From Alphaproteobacteria bacterium (GTDB lineage: Bacteria > Pseudomonadota > Alphaproteobacteria > Rhizobiales > Aestuariivirgaceae), in NCBI GenBank assembly GCA_020441605.1, contig JAGRLX010000046.1, positions 1 through 29,815 of the forward strand: 29,815 nucleotides of DNA, read 5' to 3'. The position numbers were made by a program, and so were the translations under genes. The notes under the pieces are model-generated. The model ran no database searches. It was given only the letters and a program-made list of their open reading frames with translations, and was not told the DNA's origin. Below, in pieces: positions 1-6,883 of this stretch; positions within the stretch are counted from its first letter, which is position 1, and every line of letters starts with the position of its first letter.

Positions 1-2
1 TG

Positions 3-56
3 GGCGAAGACAGCGTGATGCCGAAGCGGATCAAGTACAAGCAGTTCGCGAGGTGA
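3..56 (+). CDS. C-terminal tail of an unidentified protein (partial)
   Basis: An open frame enters from the left edge and stops at TGA 54-56, giving a 17-residue tail rich in Lys and Arg (ends KYKQFAR). The other two plus frames look no better: frame 1 hits a stop within six codons. The tail is too short to name a family. It converges on the AlbA_2 gene that ends at 85, leaving 28 bases between the two stops. It could be chance. Confidence 0.35.
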   Translation, partial: GEDSVMPKRIKYKQFAR

Positions 57-84
57 AGCGTATGAACTTGAATCGGCAATTGGA

Positions 85-1428
85 TCATCGTCGGGGTCTC
101 AGTGCTTTTTTCACTATATCATCTGAGACTTGTTTTGGCAGTTGTGCAAACTGAAACTGCTCAAAGATTGGGGTTAGCAATGAGTAAACACGTTCTTCGA
201 TGTTTGTTCGAAGGGAATGCACCTTGCCAGATATCTTGCTCTCCAAGTTAGGCAAAGCGCACGTATTGTTCTCTCTAAGACTGTAGTCCCACTCTCGATT
301 GATGAGGCGCCTGCCATTCGTCTTGTAGTATCGTAAGATGGTATTGAATTTTGCGTTTTCGTCAGAGAATCGCTCAGCGAAGGCTTCCACATACTTCAGC
401 AATTCTACTGAACGGTAAATTGGAAGCGTCCAATCAAAATGGGGACCCGCAGGCCTCGGGTGTATGTTGCTGGCGAAGTGTGGATCATCTTCCTGCATTG
501 GTCTAAGGAGGAAGCCGTAACCGTCGCGAGAGACCCGCCAAAAATCACTGCGACACGGATCCGTATCGCTCGTGTTTTTTGGGTCGACGAGCCAAGCCTG
601 AACTGTCTCGCCGTAGGCATTCGGCCGCTTGGGCTGTTGATGCAAGTAAGTGAATGGTGGCCAGCCCGAGAGTCGTGGCATTTGTCGTTCCAGTGCATCA
701 TTCAACTCAGCCAGCGTTGGTTGTTGAATTGGGTTTATTGAAAACGAGAAAGTCCAATGCCCCGATGCGAGTCTATGAGGGCTCTGCGGAGGTAGTTGGT
801 CAATCAGCTTATTCCACGTTTGATAGCTCTCGGAATCCCATTGTTCTAGCGAGTCTTCCGCGTGGGCTATGGGGTATGTTTGCGGATTGAGTATTTCGCG
901 TATCGCTTCGAGTTGTTCAGTCTGTCTGGATTTCACCAGCCGGTCGAGCAACTTCTCCCAGTCATCCTGTATTCGGCAAGGCTCGCTGTATCCTCCTGGA
1001 CGCCGGACATAGACAATTCCGGATTGTAGTTTCTGCCCATCAGGAGAGCCGCTCTTTGCAAAAATTGGCGTCCTATGACCTCCGGTTACTTCGATAACCG
1101 GGTGAGAGATGTTTGAACCGGTTCTCTTGAAGTAGCCGATCTCGCATTGGAAAGGAGGTTCAGCGTATTTTTGGATTATATTCGCTACCGCATCTTGGCT
1201 GAAGGCCTTTGCCTCTTCGTCCTTCGGAGTGATCTCCGGATGACCTTCTTTGCTTTCTTCGAATCCAATAAAAAGCAAACCGCCGCCATGGTTGGCTAGA
1301 GCAATCAGTTCTTTGGCGAGCTTGGCCTTGCTCTCGTTGTTGCATAACCCATCCAGCCAGTTCTTCACCTCGATTTCGAGGGTCTCTTGCAGATTGTCGA
1401 TGATGAATTGAATACGCTCGTTGTTCAT
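85..1428 (-). CDS. Schlafen AlbA_2-domain (putative ATP/nucleic-acid-binding) protein
   Basis: 447 residues from ATG 1428-1426. The open frame continues upstream to 1884, but that part is antisense to the toxin-antitoxin genes and is not believed. Residues about 10-140 match the AlbA_2 pattern: an acidic stretch with E..VKNW, then ELIALANHGGGLLFIGFEE (the A-N-x-G-G-x-L-x-I-G core), then a strand-rich half. Residues about 150-447 are mostly helical, rich in aromatic residues and Pro, and I do not recognise a domain there. AlbA_2 domains occur in Schlafen-like proteins, transcription regulators and several phage-defence proteins, so the role here is unknown. Base composition is near 50% G+C, clearly below the neighbours, which suggests transfer. 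It is divergent from the DUF1778/GNAT pair with an 85-bp gap, and the shared operator could affect both. A candidate promoter on this strand is TTGACC (1463-1458) with CAAAAT (1441-1436), giving an almost leaderless start. Confidence 0.8.
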   Translation of the reverse strand: MNNERIQFIIDNLQETLEIEVKNWLDGLCNNESKAKLAKELIALANHGGGLLFIGFEESKEGHPEITPKDEEAKAFSQDAVANIIQKYAEPPFQCEIGYFKRTGSNISHPVIEVTGGHRTPIFAKSGSPDGQKLQSGIVYVRRPGGYSEPCRIQDDWEKLLDRLVKSRQTEQLEAIREILNPQTYPIAHAEDSLEQWDSESYQTWNKLIDQLPPQSPHRLASGHWTFSFSINPIQQPTLAELNDALERQMPRLSGWPPFTYLHQQPKRPNAYGETVQAWLVDPKNTSDTDPCRSDFWRVSRDGYGFLLRPMQEDDPHFASNIHPRPAGPHFDWTLPIYRSVELLKYVEAFAERFSDENAKFNTILRYYKTNGRRLINREWDYSLRENNTCALPNLESKISGKVHSLRTNIEERVYSLLTPIFEQFQFAQLPKQVSDDIVKKALRPRR

Positions 1429-1473
1429 CGGTTGGATTTTGCAGTTAGCTTGCGTTGGGTCAATAGAGCGTAC

Positions 1474-1500
1474 TTGTCTTGACAATGTCTGGCGCCTGTC
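1474..1500 (+). promoter_or_regulatory. Operator-like palindrome and 11-bp TGTC repeats before the toxin-antitoxin genes
   Basis: TTGTC (1474-1478) and GACAA (1481-1485) form a perfect 5-bp inverted repeat around TT. TGTC recurs at 1475, 1486 and 1497, exactly 11 bp apart, so copies lie on about the same face of the helix. TTGACA (1479-1484) also makes a consensus -35 with a weak CATGTT -10 at 1502-1507, placing the transcript start near the antitoxin ATG at 1514. Ribbon-helix-helix antitoxins of the TacA type repress their own promoter, so an operator is expected here. Binding is inferred. Confidence 0.5.
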
Positions 1501-1513
1501 CCATGTTGCTGCC

Positions 1514-1816
1514 ATGTCCAGTGCCACACGATCCGAAAAGCTCGATCTCCGCCTGACACCGCAGGCGAAGCAGCGGATTGTTGCGGCGGCGGAGGCACAG
1601 AACCGCACCGTCTCCGATTTCGTGCTCACCTCTGCGCTGGAGCGGGCCGACGACGTGTTGGCCGAGCAGCGCAGTTTCATTCTCTCGCCCGAGAAGTGGG
1701 AGGCCTTCGTGGCCGCGCTCGATGCCCCGCCGCGCGACCTGCCGGAACTTCGGAAACTGCTGAATACTCCCGGCCCCTTTGATCCGCCCCAAGATCCACC
1801 CAAGACCAAGTCGTGA
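1514..1816 (+). CDS. DUF1778 (TacA-type) ribbon-helix-helix antitoxin
   Basis: 100 residues. The frame is open from 1421, but the family start is the ATG at 1514 (MSSATRSEKLDLRLTP). Residues about 8-45 carry the ribbon-helix-helix pattern (LDLRLTPQAKQRI, then AAEAQNRTVSDFV), followed by the linker ERADDVLAEQRSFILSPEKWEAF that in this family wraps the partner toxin, and a Pro-rich tail. Role by family: neutralises the acetyltransferase toxin encoded next and autoregulates the operon. There is no Shine-Dalgarno sequence before the ATG, and the candidate -10 lies 7 bases upstream of it, so a leaderless message is possible. The stop TGA overlaps the toxin start in GTGA. Confidence 0.9.
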   Translation: MSSATRSEKLDLRLTPQAKQRIVAAAEAQNRTVSDFVLTSALERADDVLAEQRSFILSPEKWEAFVAALDAPPRDLPELRKLLNTPGPFDPPQDPPKTKS

Positions 1817-2304
1817 AGATCGAGAAACTCGGCCACGGCCATGATGTGTCGGGTTTCGATTGCGGCAGTGAGGCCCTGAACCATTTCCTCAAGCGCTTCG
1901 CGCTTGCCGGCCAGCTCGCCAATGCATCACAGACCTACGTCGCCACGGACAATGATGAGGTCATCGGTTTCTACACGCTGGTGGTGGGCGAGGTTCAACA
2001 CGGTGCGGCTCCCGATCGCCTGAAGAAGGGGCTGCCGCGCCATCCCGTTCCCGTGATGGTCCTGGCGCGGCTGGCGATCGCTGCGGGCCGGCAGGGGCAG
2101 GGCCTCGGTCAATGGCTGCTGAAGGACGTGATCATCCGGACGCTTCAGGCGGCGGATATTGCCGGCATCCGCGCCCTTGTCGTTCATGCCAAGGACGAGG
2201 CAGCCAAGAGCTACTACCTGCGGTTCCGCTTTACCGAGGGATTTGACAATCCGCTGCATCTCTTCATCCTGATTAAAGACCTGAAGGGCCTCGTGACAAA
2301 ATGA
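1813..2304 (+). CDS. GNAT-family N-acetyltransferase toxin (TacT-like)
   Basis: 163 residues with a GTG start at 1813 inside the antitoxin stop (4-base overlap), implying translational coupling. The N-terminus (IEKL.....VSGFDCGSEALNHFL) and length are typical of TacT-type toxins. The acetyl-CoA loop is RQGQGLG at about residues 93-99, and the C-terminal AKSYYLRFRF supplies the Tyr (134 or 135) at the usual catalytic place. Known family members acetylate the amino group of aminoacyl-tRNA and halt translation. That activity is inferred here from the family and from pairing with a DUF1778 gene. The gene overlaps the following flavoprotein gene by ATGA. Confidence 0.9.
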   Translation: MKIEKLGHGHDVSGFDCGSEALNHFLKRFALAGQLANASQTYVATDNDEVIGFYTLVVGEVQHGAAPDRLKKGLPRHPVPVMVLARLAIAAGRQGQGLGQWLLKDVIIRTLQAADIAGIRALVVHAKDEAAKSYYLRFRFTEGFDNPLHLFILIKDLKGLVTK

Positions 2305-2870
2305 ACATCCTCATCGTCTTCGATCATCCCCGGCGGGACGGCTCGTTCTGCGGGGCGGTGGTGGACCACCTGCAGGAAGGGCTCTCCGCCGCCGGGCATA
2401 CCTCCGAAGTTGCCGATCTCCGGGCCGAGGGGTTCGACCCGCGCCTTCCCGTCGCTGACGAGCCGGACTGGGACGACCCTGCCAAGGTCTACTCGTCCGA
2501 GGTTCTCCGCGAGCAGGCCCGCGTCATGCGAGCCGAGGCGCTGGCCTTCGTGTTTCCGGTGTGGTGGTGGTCGTTTCCCGCCACCACCAAGGGCTGGATC
2601 GACCGGGTGTGGAACCATGGCTGGGCCTATGGATCGCGCAAGCTCCCGCACAAGAAGGCGCTGCTGATCGGCACCGCGTCATCCGACGCCGAAGCCTATG
2701 CCAAGCGCGGCTATGACACGGCGATGCAAACCCAGCTTGTCACCGGCATCATGCAGTATTGCGGCATCCCCGAGGCCCGTCTCGAACTGCTCTATGACGT
2801 GATGGCGGGAGCAGAGGTCCGCGACCAGCAACTGGCCCGCGTGCGTGCGCTCGGCGCCAGCTATTTCTGA
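2301..2870 (+). CDS. NAD(P)H dehydrogenase (quinone)/flavodoxin-fold oxidoreductase
   Basis: 189 residues. The ATG at 2301 overlaps the toxin TGA in ATGA. The start MNILIVFDHPRRDGSFCGAVV is the phosphate-binding strand-loop of the flavodoxin fold in the KefF/YwrO/NQO family (DHPR..S). The central FVFPVWWWSFPATTKGWIDRVW matches the P-V-W-W-x-x-P-A-x-x-K-G-W-I-D-R motif around the flavin ring, and the predicted length agrees. It should use FMN or FAD to transfer two electrons from NAD(P)H to quinones or similar acceptors in the cytoplasm. It may be co-transcribed with the toxin-antitoxin pair only because of position; base composition here already matches the chromosome. Confidence 0.88.
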   Translation: MNILIVFDHPRRDGSFCGAVVDHLQEGLSAAGHTSEVADLRAEGFDPRLPVADEPDWDDPAKVYSSEVLREQARVMRAEALAFVFPVWWWSFPATTKGWIDRVWNHGWAYGSRKLPHKKALLIGTASSDAEAYAKRGYDTAMQTQLVTGIMQYCGIPEARLELLYDVMAGAEVRDQQLARVRALGASYF

Positions 2871-2944
2871 GGGCAAGCGCCGGGGTGACGCACTGGCCTG
2901 GCCGTGGTAGACAGCGGCGCAACGCAACTATTCGACGGCCTCCC

Positions 2945-3532
2945 ATGTTCCTCACCCGCCGCACGCTCCTTGCCTCGCTCGCCGCCACGGCGCTGCCCGT
3001 CCCTTCCGCCTTCGCCGAGGCCGAGCCGTTCCGGGTGAAGGAGTCGGATGCCAAGCTCATCGAGTACAAGTTCCGGCGGCGCGAAGTGGACTACGAGACC
3101 AGCGAGCCCCCCGGCACCATCGTGGTCGAGCCACGCAAGCGCTTCCTTTTCCATGTGCTGGGTGGCGGCAAGGCGATGCGCTATGGCGCCTCGGTGGGCA
3201 AGGCGGGCCGCACCTGGGCGGGGGCAGCCACCATCGGCAAGAAGGCCAAGTGGCCGACCTGGACGCCGACGCCCGAGCACCTCGCGGAGTTTCCGAAGCT
3301 GGTGAAGTGGAAGGACGGCATGCCCGGCGGCCTCGACAACCCGATGGGGGCCCGCGCCCTTTATCTCTACCAGGGCGAGGTCGACACCATCTACCGCATT
3401 CACGGCACGCACGACCCGAAGCTTATCGGCAAGAAGGCGACGGCAGGCTGTTTCGGCCTTCTCAACAGCGACATCATTCACCTTTATGACCGGGTCGACC
3501 TCGGCGCCCGCGTGGTGGTTCACGCCTATTGA
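2945..3532 (+). CDS. L,D-transpeptidase (YkuD domain), exported
   Basis: 195 residues from ATG 2945. The open frame begins at 2885, but MFLTRRTLLASLAATALPVPSAFA is a clean signal peptide, with Tat-like RR. The YkuD fold follows: a strand IVVEPRKRFLFHVLGGGKAMRY, a linker typical of alphaproteobacterial members (W-P-T-W-x-P-T-P), then the catalytic H153-G and C169 (TAGCFGLLN), 16 residues apart as in the HGx(14-17)[S/T]xGC pattern. Residue 171 is Gly where most members have Arg after the Cys-hydrophobic pair; Asn174 is kept. Function by family: periplasmic cross-linking of peptidoglycan, or attaching proteins to it, through mDAP. The gene converges with the cytochrome gene at 3612. Confidence 0.9.
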   Translation: MFLTRRTLLASLAATALPVPSAFAEAEPFRVKESDAKLIEYKFRRREVDYETSEPPGTIVVEPRKRFLFHVLGGGKAMRYGASVGKAGRTWAGAATIGKKAKWPTWTPTPEHLAEFPKLVKWKDGMPGGLDNPMGARALYLYQGEVDTIYRIHGTHDPKLIGKKATAGCFGLLNSDIIHLYDRVDLGARVVVHAY

Positions 3533-3611
3533 GCAGGCCGGTGGCTCCGGCGATTGAAACGGCCGCGAGGCTGCGTGCCCACAGCCGCCGCGCCCTGTCA
3601 GCATGTCCCGC

Positions 3612-4037
3612 CTATTGCAGCGTGCCGATATAATAGACGAGCGACAGGATGCGCTGTTCGACCAATTGCCGCGTGATGTCGGCCTGGTCGGGCGTGACCG
3701 GCTTGGCATCGCGCATGTAGCGATCGCCCCAGAGTGGCATGTCCCGGGTGCCATGGGCCGCCAGCACGGCGCGTCCCTCGATGATCTCGTAAACCTTCTG
3801 AAACGGGAATTTGCCGCCGTTCTTCTCGGCGATCTTTGCGAGGTTTGGCGCCGGCACCTTCAGGGATTGCCCGATCGGTCCGTCGCCCAGGCCCGTCAGA
3901 CCATGACAGGCCGCACAATGGCTGCGGAATTCCTCCTGGCCGACGACCGCATCCTGGGCCAAGGCTGAACTTGCAAGCGCAACCAGGGTGATCGCTGCCA
4001 GAAGACCGCCGCTCTTCTTCGCCAAATGCCGAAACAT
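3612..4037 (-). CDS. Class I c-type cytochrome, single heme, periplasmic
   Basis: 141 residues from ATG 4037-4035, preceded by GGAGGAG. Residues 1-28 are a signal peptide ending SSALA. CAACH (Cys41, Cys44, His45) binds heme c, and Met100 in the RDMPLWG motif is the likely distal ligand. The pattern GDGPIGQ.LKVPAPNL is that of cytochrome c class I domains. It should carry electrons in the periplasm; the partner is unknown. It is a close paralogue of the cytochrome at 11657-12115, with the same motif order and heme-to-Met distance (55 residues). It stands alone as a single-gene unit between a convergent transpeptidase gene and a 338-bp gap. Confidence 0.93.
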   Translation of the reverse strand: MFRHLAKKSGGLLAAITLVALASSALAQDAVVGQEEFRSHCAACHGLTGLGDGPIGQSLKVPAPNLAKIAEKNGGKFPFQKVYEIIEGRAVLAAHGTRDMPLWGDRYMRDAKPVTPDQADITRQLVEQRILSLVYYIGTLQ

Positions 4038-4375
4038 GTTTTCCACTCCTCCGCTTTTTGTCGGGCATAGTGTGAATGGCGGAACGGCGCACCGGATCGC
4101 CACCGAGACCGTGGCTACAATCTTCAGCCGCCGCCAAACAATCTGCCCAGCGCATGAGCAACTATCACAGCTTCACGATCAGGCCCTTGAGATAGGTCAA
4201 GCGGGGCGGGCGCCAGGGGTGTCTGCGCCTTTCGGTTCCGCTGGCCTCTTTCATCCAGGTGGATGGGAAGATATGGGATTCCCTCTCCTCCGGTGTGCAC
4301 CTCTTGTCGCCGAAGGGCGGCGAGGGCGCTGTCATCCGGCTGGCGCTCAGCACCGAACGGGGCCATATTTGTTAG
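4038..4375. other. 338-bp gap between the cytochrome c gene and tam
   Basis: This gap should contain the promoters of both divergent genes, but I see no convincing -35/-10 pair. The only structured content is a small minus-strand open frame (4165-4335, listed separately). No RNA gene, repeat or mobile-element end was recognised. Confidence 0.5.
4165..4335 (-). CDS. Possible small protein, unknown
   Basis: 56 codons from ATG 4335-4333, with a GTG 18 bases further up. Third codon positions are overwhelmingly G or C, as in the real genes nearby, and the frame fills an otherwise empty gap. The product is basic with a Trp/Pro/Arg-rich middle (RRRHPWRPPR) and ends LKGLIVKL. There is no Shine-Dalgarno sequence and no family recognised. 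High G+C alone can keep such frames open, so this is a weak call. Confidence 0.27.
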   Translation of the reverse strand: MTAPSPPFGDKRCTPEERESHIFPSTWMKEASGTERRRHPWRPPRLTYLKGLIVKL

Positions 4376-5149
4376 ATGACCGACTGGAACCCCGATCACT
4401 ACCTCAAATTCGCTGATGAGCGCACCAGACCGGCGCGTGACTTGCTGGCTCAGGTGCCGCTGGCTGCGCCAGACCGGATCTATGATCTCGGTTGTGGTCC
4501 CGGCAACTCGACCGCGCTCCTGGTCGCACGCTATGGCCGAGCCCACGTGACCGGCATAGACAATTCCGCCGCCATGCTGGAGAAGGCGCGGAGCGCCTGT
4601 CCGGCGGCGCACTTCGCCCATGGCGATCTCACCTCTTGGACCCCACCGGAGGCGCCCGACCTGCTGTTTTCCAATGCCACATTCCAATGGGTTCCGGACC
4701 ATGTCTCGGTGCTCGAACGATTGCTCCGTGGGCTGAGGGCTGGCGCGGTGCTGGCGGTGCAGATGCCGGACAACCTGCAGGAGCCCAGCCACCGGCTGAT
4801 GTCCGAGGTGGCAGGGCAGGGCCCGTGGACCGAGAAGCTCGCGGGCGCTCCAGCAGCCCGCGATATGCTGCCCACGCCATCGGCCTATTATGCGCGGTTG
4901 CGTCCGCTCAGTGTCCGGATCGAAATCTGGCATACGATCTACAACCATCCACTGGCAGGGCCGCGCGGCATCGTGGACTGGCTCGCATCGACGGGGCTCC
5001 GTCCGTTCCTTGCGCCGCTCGATGACGCAGGACAGGCGGAATTCCTCAAGGCCTACGAAGCAGAACTGGCGAAGGCCTATCCGGTCAATCCGGACGGAAC
5101 GGTTCTTCTGCGCTTCCCGCGGCTGTTTCTGGTGGCGGTGCGTGCCTGA
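4376..5149 (+). CDS. tam: Trans-aconitate 2-methyltransferase
   Basis: 257 residues, the usual size for Tam. It starts [24 protein letters not shown], the family's N-terminal signature (W.P..Y..F...R.RPA.DLL). The SAM motif [12 protein letters not shown] lies at about residues 34-45, with the acidic ribose-binding GIDNS at 60-64 and [11 protein letters not shown] after strand 4. The enzyme methylates trans-aconitate, an inhibitor of the citric acid cycle that forms spontaneously from cis-aconitate, in the cytoplasm. It is monocistronic. The ATG has no clear Shine-Dalgarno sequence, and the A+T-rich ATATTTGTTAG just before it could be a -10 of a leaderless message. Confidence 0.93.
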   Translation: MTDWNPDHYLKFADERTRPARDLLAQVPLAAPDRIYDLGCGPGNSTALLVARYGRAHVTGIDNSAAMLEKARSACPAAHFAHGDLTSWTPPEAPDLLFSNATFQWVPDHVSVLERLLRGLRAGAVLAVQMPDNLQEPSHRLMSEVAGQGPWTEKLAGAPAARDMLPTPSAYYARLRPLSVRIEIWHTIYNHPLAGPRGIVDWLASTGLRPFLAPLDDAGQAEFLKAYEAELAKAYPVNPDGTVLLRFPRLFLVAVRA

Positions 5150-5178
5150 CGCCGAGGCACACTGGCTGCAGCAGGGGC

Positions 5179-5766
5179 TCAATAGCGTTCCATGAACTTG
5201 AAAAGCTCGTCGATGTCGCCCTTGGCGCGGTTGATGGTGCCGACGAAGGTGGACTTCATCTGCCCCACCAGCCATATCCCGCTGACCTTCATGTCGCTGA
5301 TCTGGAATCCGGATCCGGCCCGATAGACACGAAAGGTGACGGGGTCGCCGGATTCGGTCTGGGCATTCACCGTGGTATTGGACGCCGGGCCCGTGCAATT
5401 TATGACGGTCAGCTTGCCGACCCGGAAATCGGCGCCATTCTTGAGCATGAACTTGCCCATGAAGACCTTGGCGAGCCGCACATATTCTCCCTGCCGTGAA
5501 GGGGGCAATTTCTTGCGATACTGGCCGAGCGCGTAAAGCGCGATCGAATTCATATCCGAGTAGCGCGCGGCGGCGCTGGAGAATGCCGAGGGGCTGCCCG
5601 AACGCGCGGCCCGGTCATAGGCCTGGCCGGCACTGACGATGAAACTTTCGGGCGGGCAGTTCTTGGCCGCTTGGGCGGCACCCATGCCCAACACGATCAT
5701 CAACGGGATCAGAAGGCCCCGAAGAATTCTGCCACAAAACATGTGTTGCATTGCACCCGCCCGCAT
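5179..5766 (-). CDS. MlaC/Ttg2D-family periplasmic protein (paralogue 1)
   Basis: 195 residues if started at ATG 5766-5764. ATGs at 5751 and 5742 are also possible, and the 5742 start gives a tidy signal peptide ending MGAAQAA. After the signal the protein has the Ttg2D layout: helical N-half with ALYALGQYRKKLP (the A.Y.LG.YR.KLP block), then a beta half with VTFRVYRAGSGFQISDMKVSGIWL, and a C-terminal G-D-I-D-E-L-F. MlaC proteins carry phospholipid between outer- and inner-membrane Mla complexes. No mlaA, B, D, E or F is in the window, so the cargo is unproved. Two relatives sit at 10342 and 11024. Confidence 0.85.
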   Translation of the reverse strand: MRAGAMQHMFCGRILRGLLIPLMIVLGMGAAQAAKNCPPESFIVSAGQAYDRAARSGSPSAFSSAAARYSDMNSIALYALGQYRKKLPPSRQGEYVRLAKVFMGKFMLKNGADFRVGKLTVINCTGPASNTTVNAQTESGDPVTFRVYRAGSGFQISDMKVSGIWLVGQMKSTFVGTINRAKGDIDELFKFMERY

Positions 5767-5847
5767 GCCGGTCCGTTTCTGCCTTCTGATGAGTCGCAAT
5801 CGCTATCATGCCCTCAAACAGGTGTTGCCGCCAAGCCCCCTACGGCA

Positions 5848-6798
5848 TCACTCCTCACCTTTGAATTTCACGCCCTTGACGCGTGCTTCCCTTAGGTGCA
5901 GGTCGTTCATGCGCCCCTTGATGTCTTCAGGCAAAGCCAGGCTGAAGGTGCGCCGGCGCAATTCCATGACCAGGGCGGCGCGATCCTCGATATGGGCCAG
6001 TTCGGCGAAGGGGATCGGCCGACCGATCCTCACCTTGAGCCTTGAGCCGATGCGCCGGGCGGTCTCGCGGAATACCAGCGACAGGCGGAGCGTGAGGCTC
6101 GTATGGCTGGCCAATTGAAACAGGCGGCTGTTTTGCCCGACGAAATAGATCGGCACCACTGTTGCCTTCGAATTGCGCAAAAGCTTGGCCGTGAAAGGGG
6201 CCCAGGGCAGATCGACTGCCGGCCCCTTCAATGGGCGCTCGGAGGTGGATACTCCACCACCCGGAAAGATGCCGATGGCATGACCCTGTCTGAGCCAGTC
6301 CTGGGCAGCCCGGCGTGAGCGCACATTGGTTTCACGGGCTTCGCGGGTGGGTGCAAAGGCCACCGGCAGCAGGTTGGCGGCCGCTTCGGGCGCCTGGCAT
6401 AGAACATCATTGGCCAGCACCTTGGTGTCCGGCCGCACCTTGGTGGCGAGCCAGGTCAGGGTGATGCCGTCGAGCACCCCATAGGGGTGATTGGCAATGA
6501 ACAGAACCGGACCGCTGGGGGGTGTTGCGGCAAGGGCCGCCTCGTCAAACTCGACCGTCATGCGCAACAGGCGGATGGCGGCATCGAAAAAATCCTCGCC
6601 CTGGTGCAGGCGTTTCTGATGCTGGAGATAGAGGCGCTTCAGCTTGCGCTGACCGCCGAATTTCTCGATGGTTTGTATCAGGGCGCGCTGCAACGCCGGC
6701 TGGTCGGCCGTCGAGTAGCTGAAACGGACCTTGCGGGGCCGCAGCATCGGATTGGACCTGGTCATGGAAAGCGATGGGACGTGAGTTTCCTTCAACAT
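5848..6798 (-). CDS. Lysophospholipid acyltransferase-family (PlsC-like) protein
   Basis: 316 residues from ATG 6798-6796; the frame also opens at a TTG at 6828. The acyltransferase block is FIANHPYGVLDG (His/Asp catalytic pair, with five residues between rather than the commoner four), followed by FPGGGVST and VVPIYFVGQNS, the order of motifs I, III and IV. This arrangement with HP[FY]G resembles the 'hemolysin'/ornithine-lipid type acyltransferases rather than classical PlsC. It likely transfers a fatty acyl group to a lipid at the inner face of the membrane; the substrate cannot be named. It is divergent from the glutathione S-transferase at 6884. Confidence 0.85.
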   Translation of the reverse strand: MLKETHVPSLSMTRSNPMLRPRKVRFSYSTADQPALQRALIQTIEKFGGQRKLKRLYLQHQKRLHQGEDFFDAAIRLLRMTVEFDEAALAATPPSGPVLFIANHPYGVLDGITLTWLATKVRPDTKVLANDVLCQAPEAAANLLPVAFAPTREARETNVRSRRAAQDWLRQGHAIGIFPGGGVSTSERPLKGPAVDLPWAPFTAKLLRNSKATVVPIYFVGQNSRLFQLASHTSLTLRLSLVFRETARRIGSRLKVRIGRPIPFAELAHIEDRAALVMELRRRTFSLALPEDIKGRMNDLHLREARVKGVKFKGEE

Positions 6799-6832
6799 CC
6801 GCTTTCCACGCTTTCGGAGCCGAGGCAAGGGC

Positions 6833-6862
6833 TTTTCAACGGAAGTCCCAGAATTGTATATG
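6833..6862 (+). promoter_or_regulatory. Candidate promoter of the 6884 glutathione S-transferase gene
   Basis: TTTTCA (6833-6838), an 18-base spacer, then TATATG (6857-6862) in the 85-bp divergent gap. The expected transcript start is about 15 bases before the ATG, leaving room for the GGGAG ribosome site. This is by inspection only. Confidence 0.35.
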
Positions 6863-6883
6863 GAATGGCTCGGGAGATTTTCG

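Noticed and set aside
1429..1884. N-terminal extension of the AlbA_2 frame through the toxin-antitoxin region
   Set aside because: It is antisense to the well-supported DUF1778 antitoxin gene and toxin start and has no family resemblance. MNNERIQ at 1428 is the natural start.
3537..3551. GCCGG/CCGGC hairpin after the L,D-transpeptidase gene
   Set aside because: Short stem and no T-run on either strand; not a credible terminator.
4124..5398. Long minus-strand open frame across tam
   Set aside because: It lies opposite a clear trans-aconitate methyltransferase. Composition is Arg/Gly/His-rich as in shadow frames of G+C-rich DNA.
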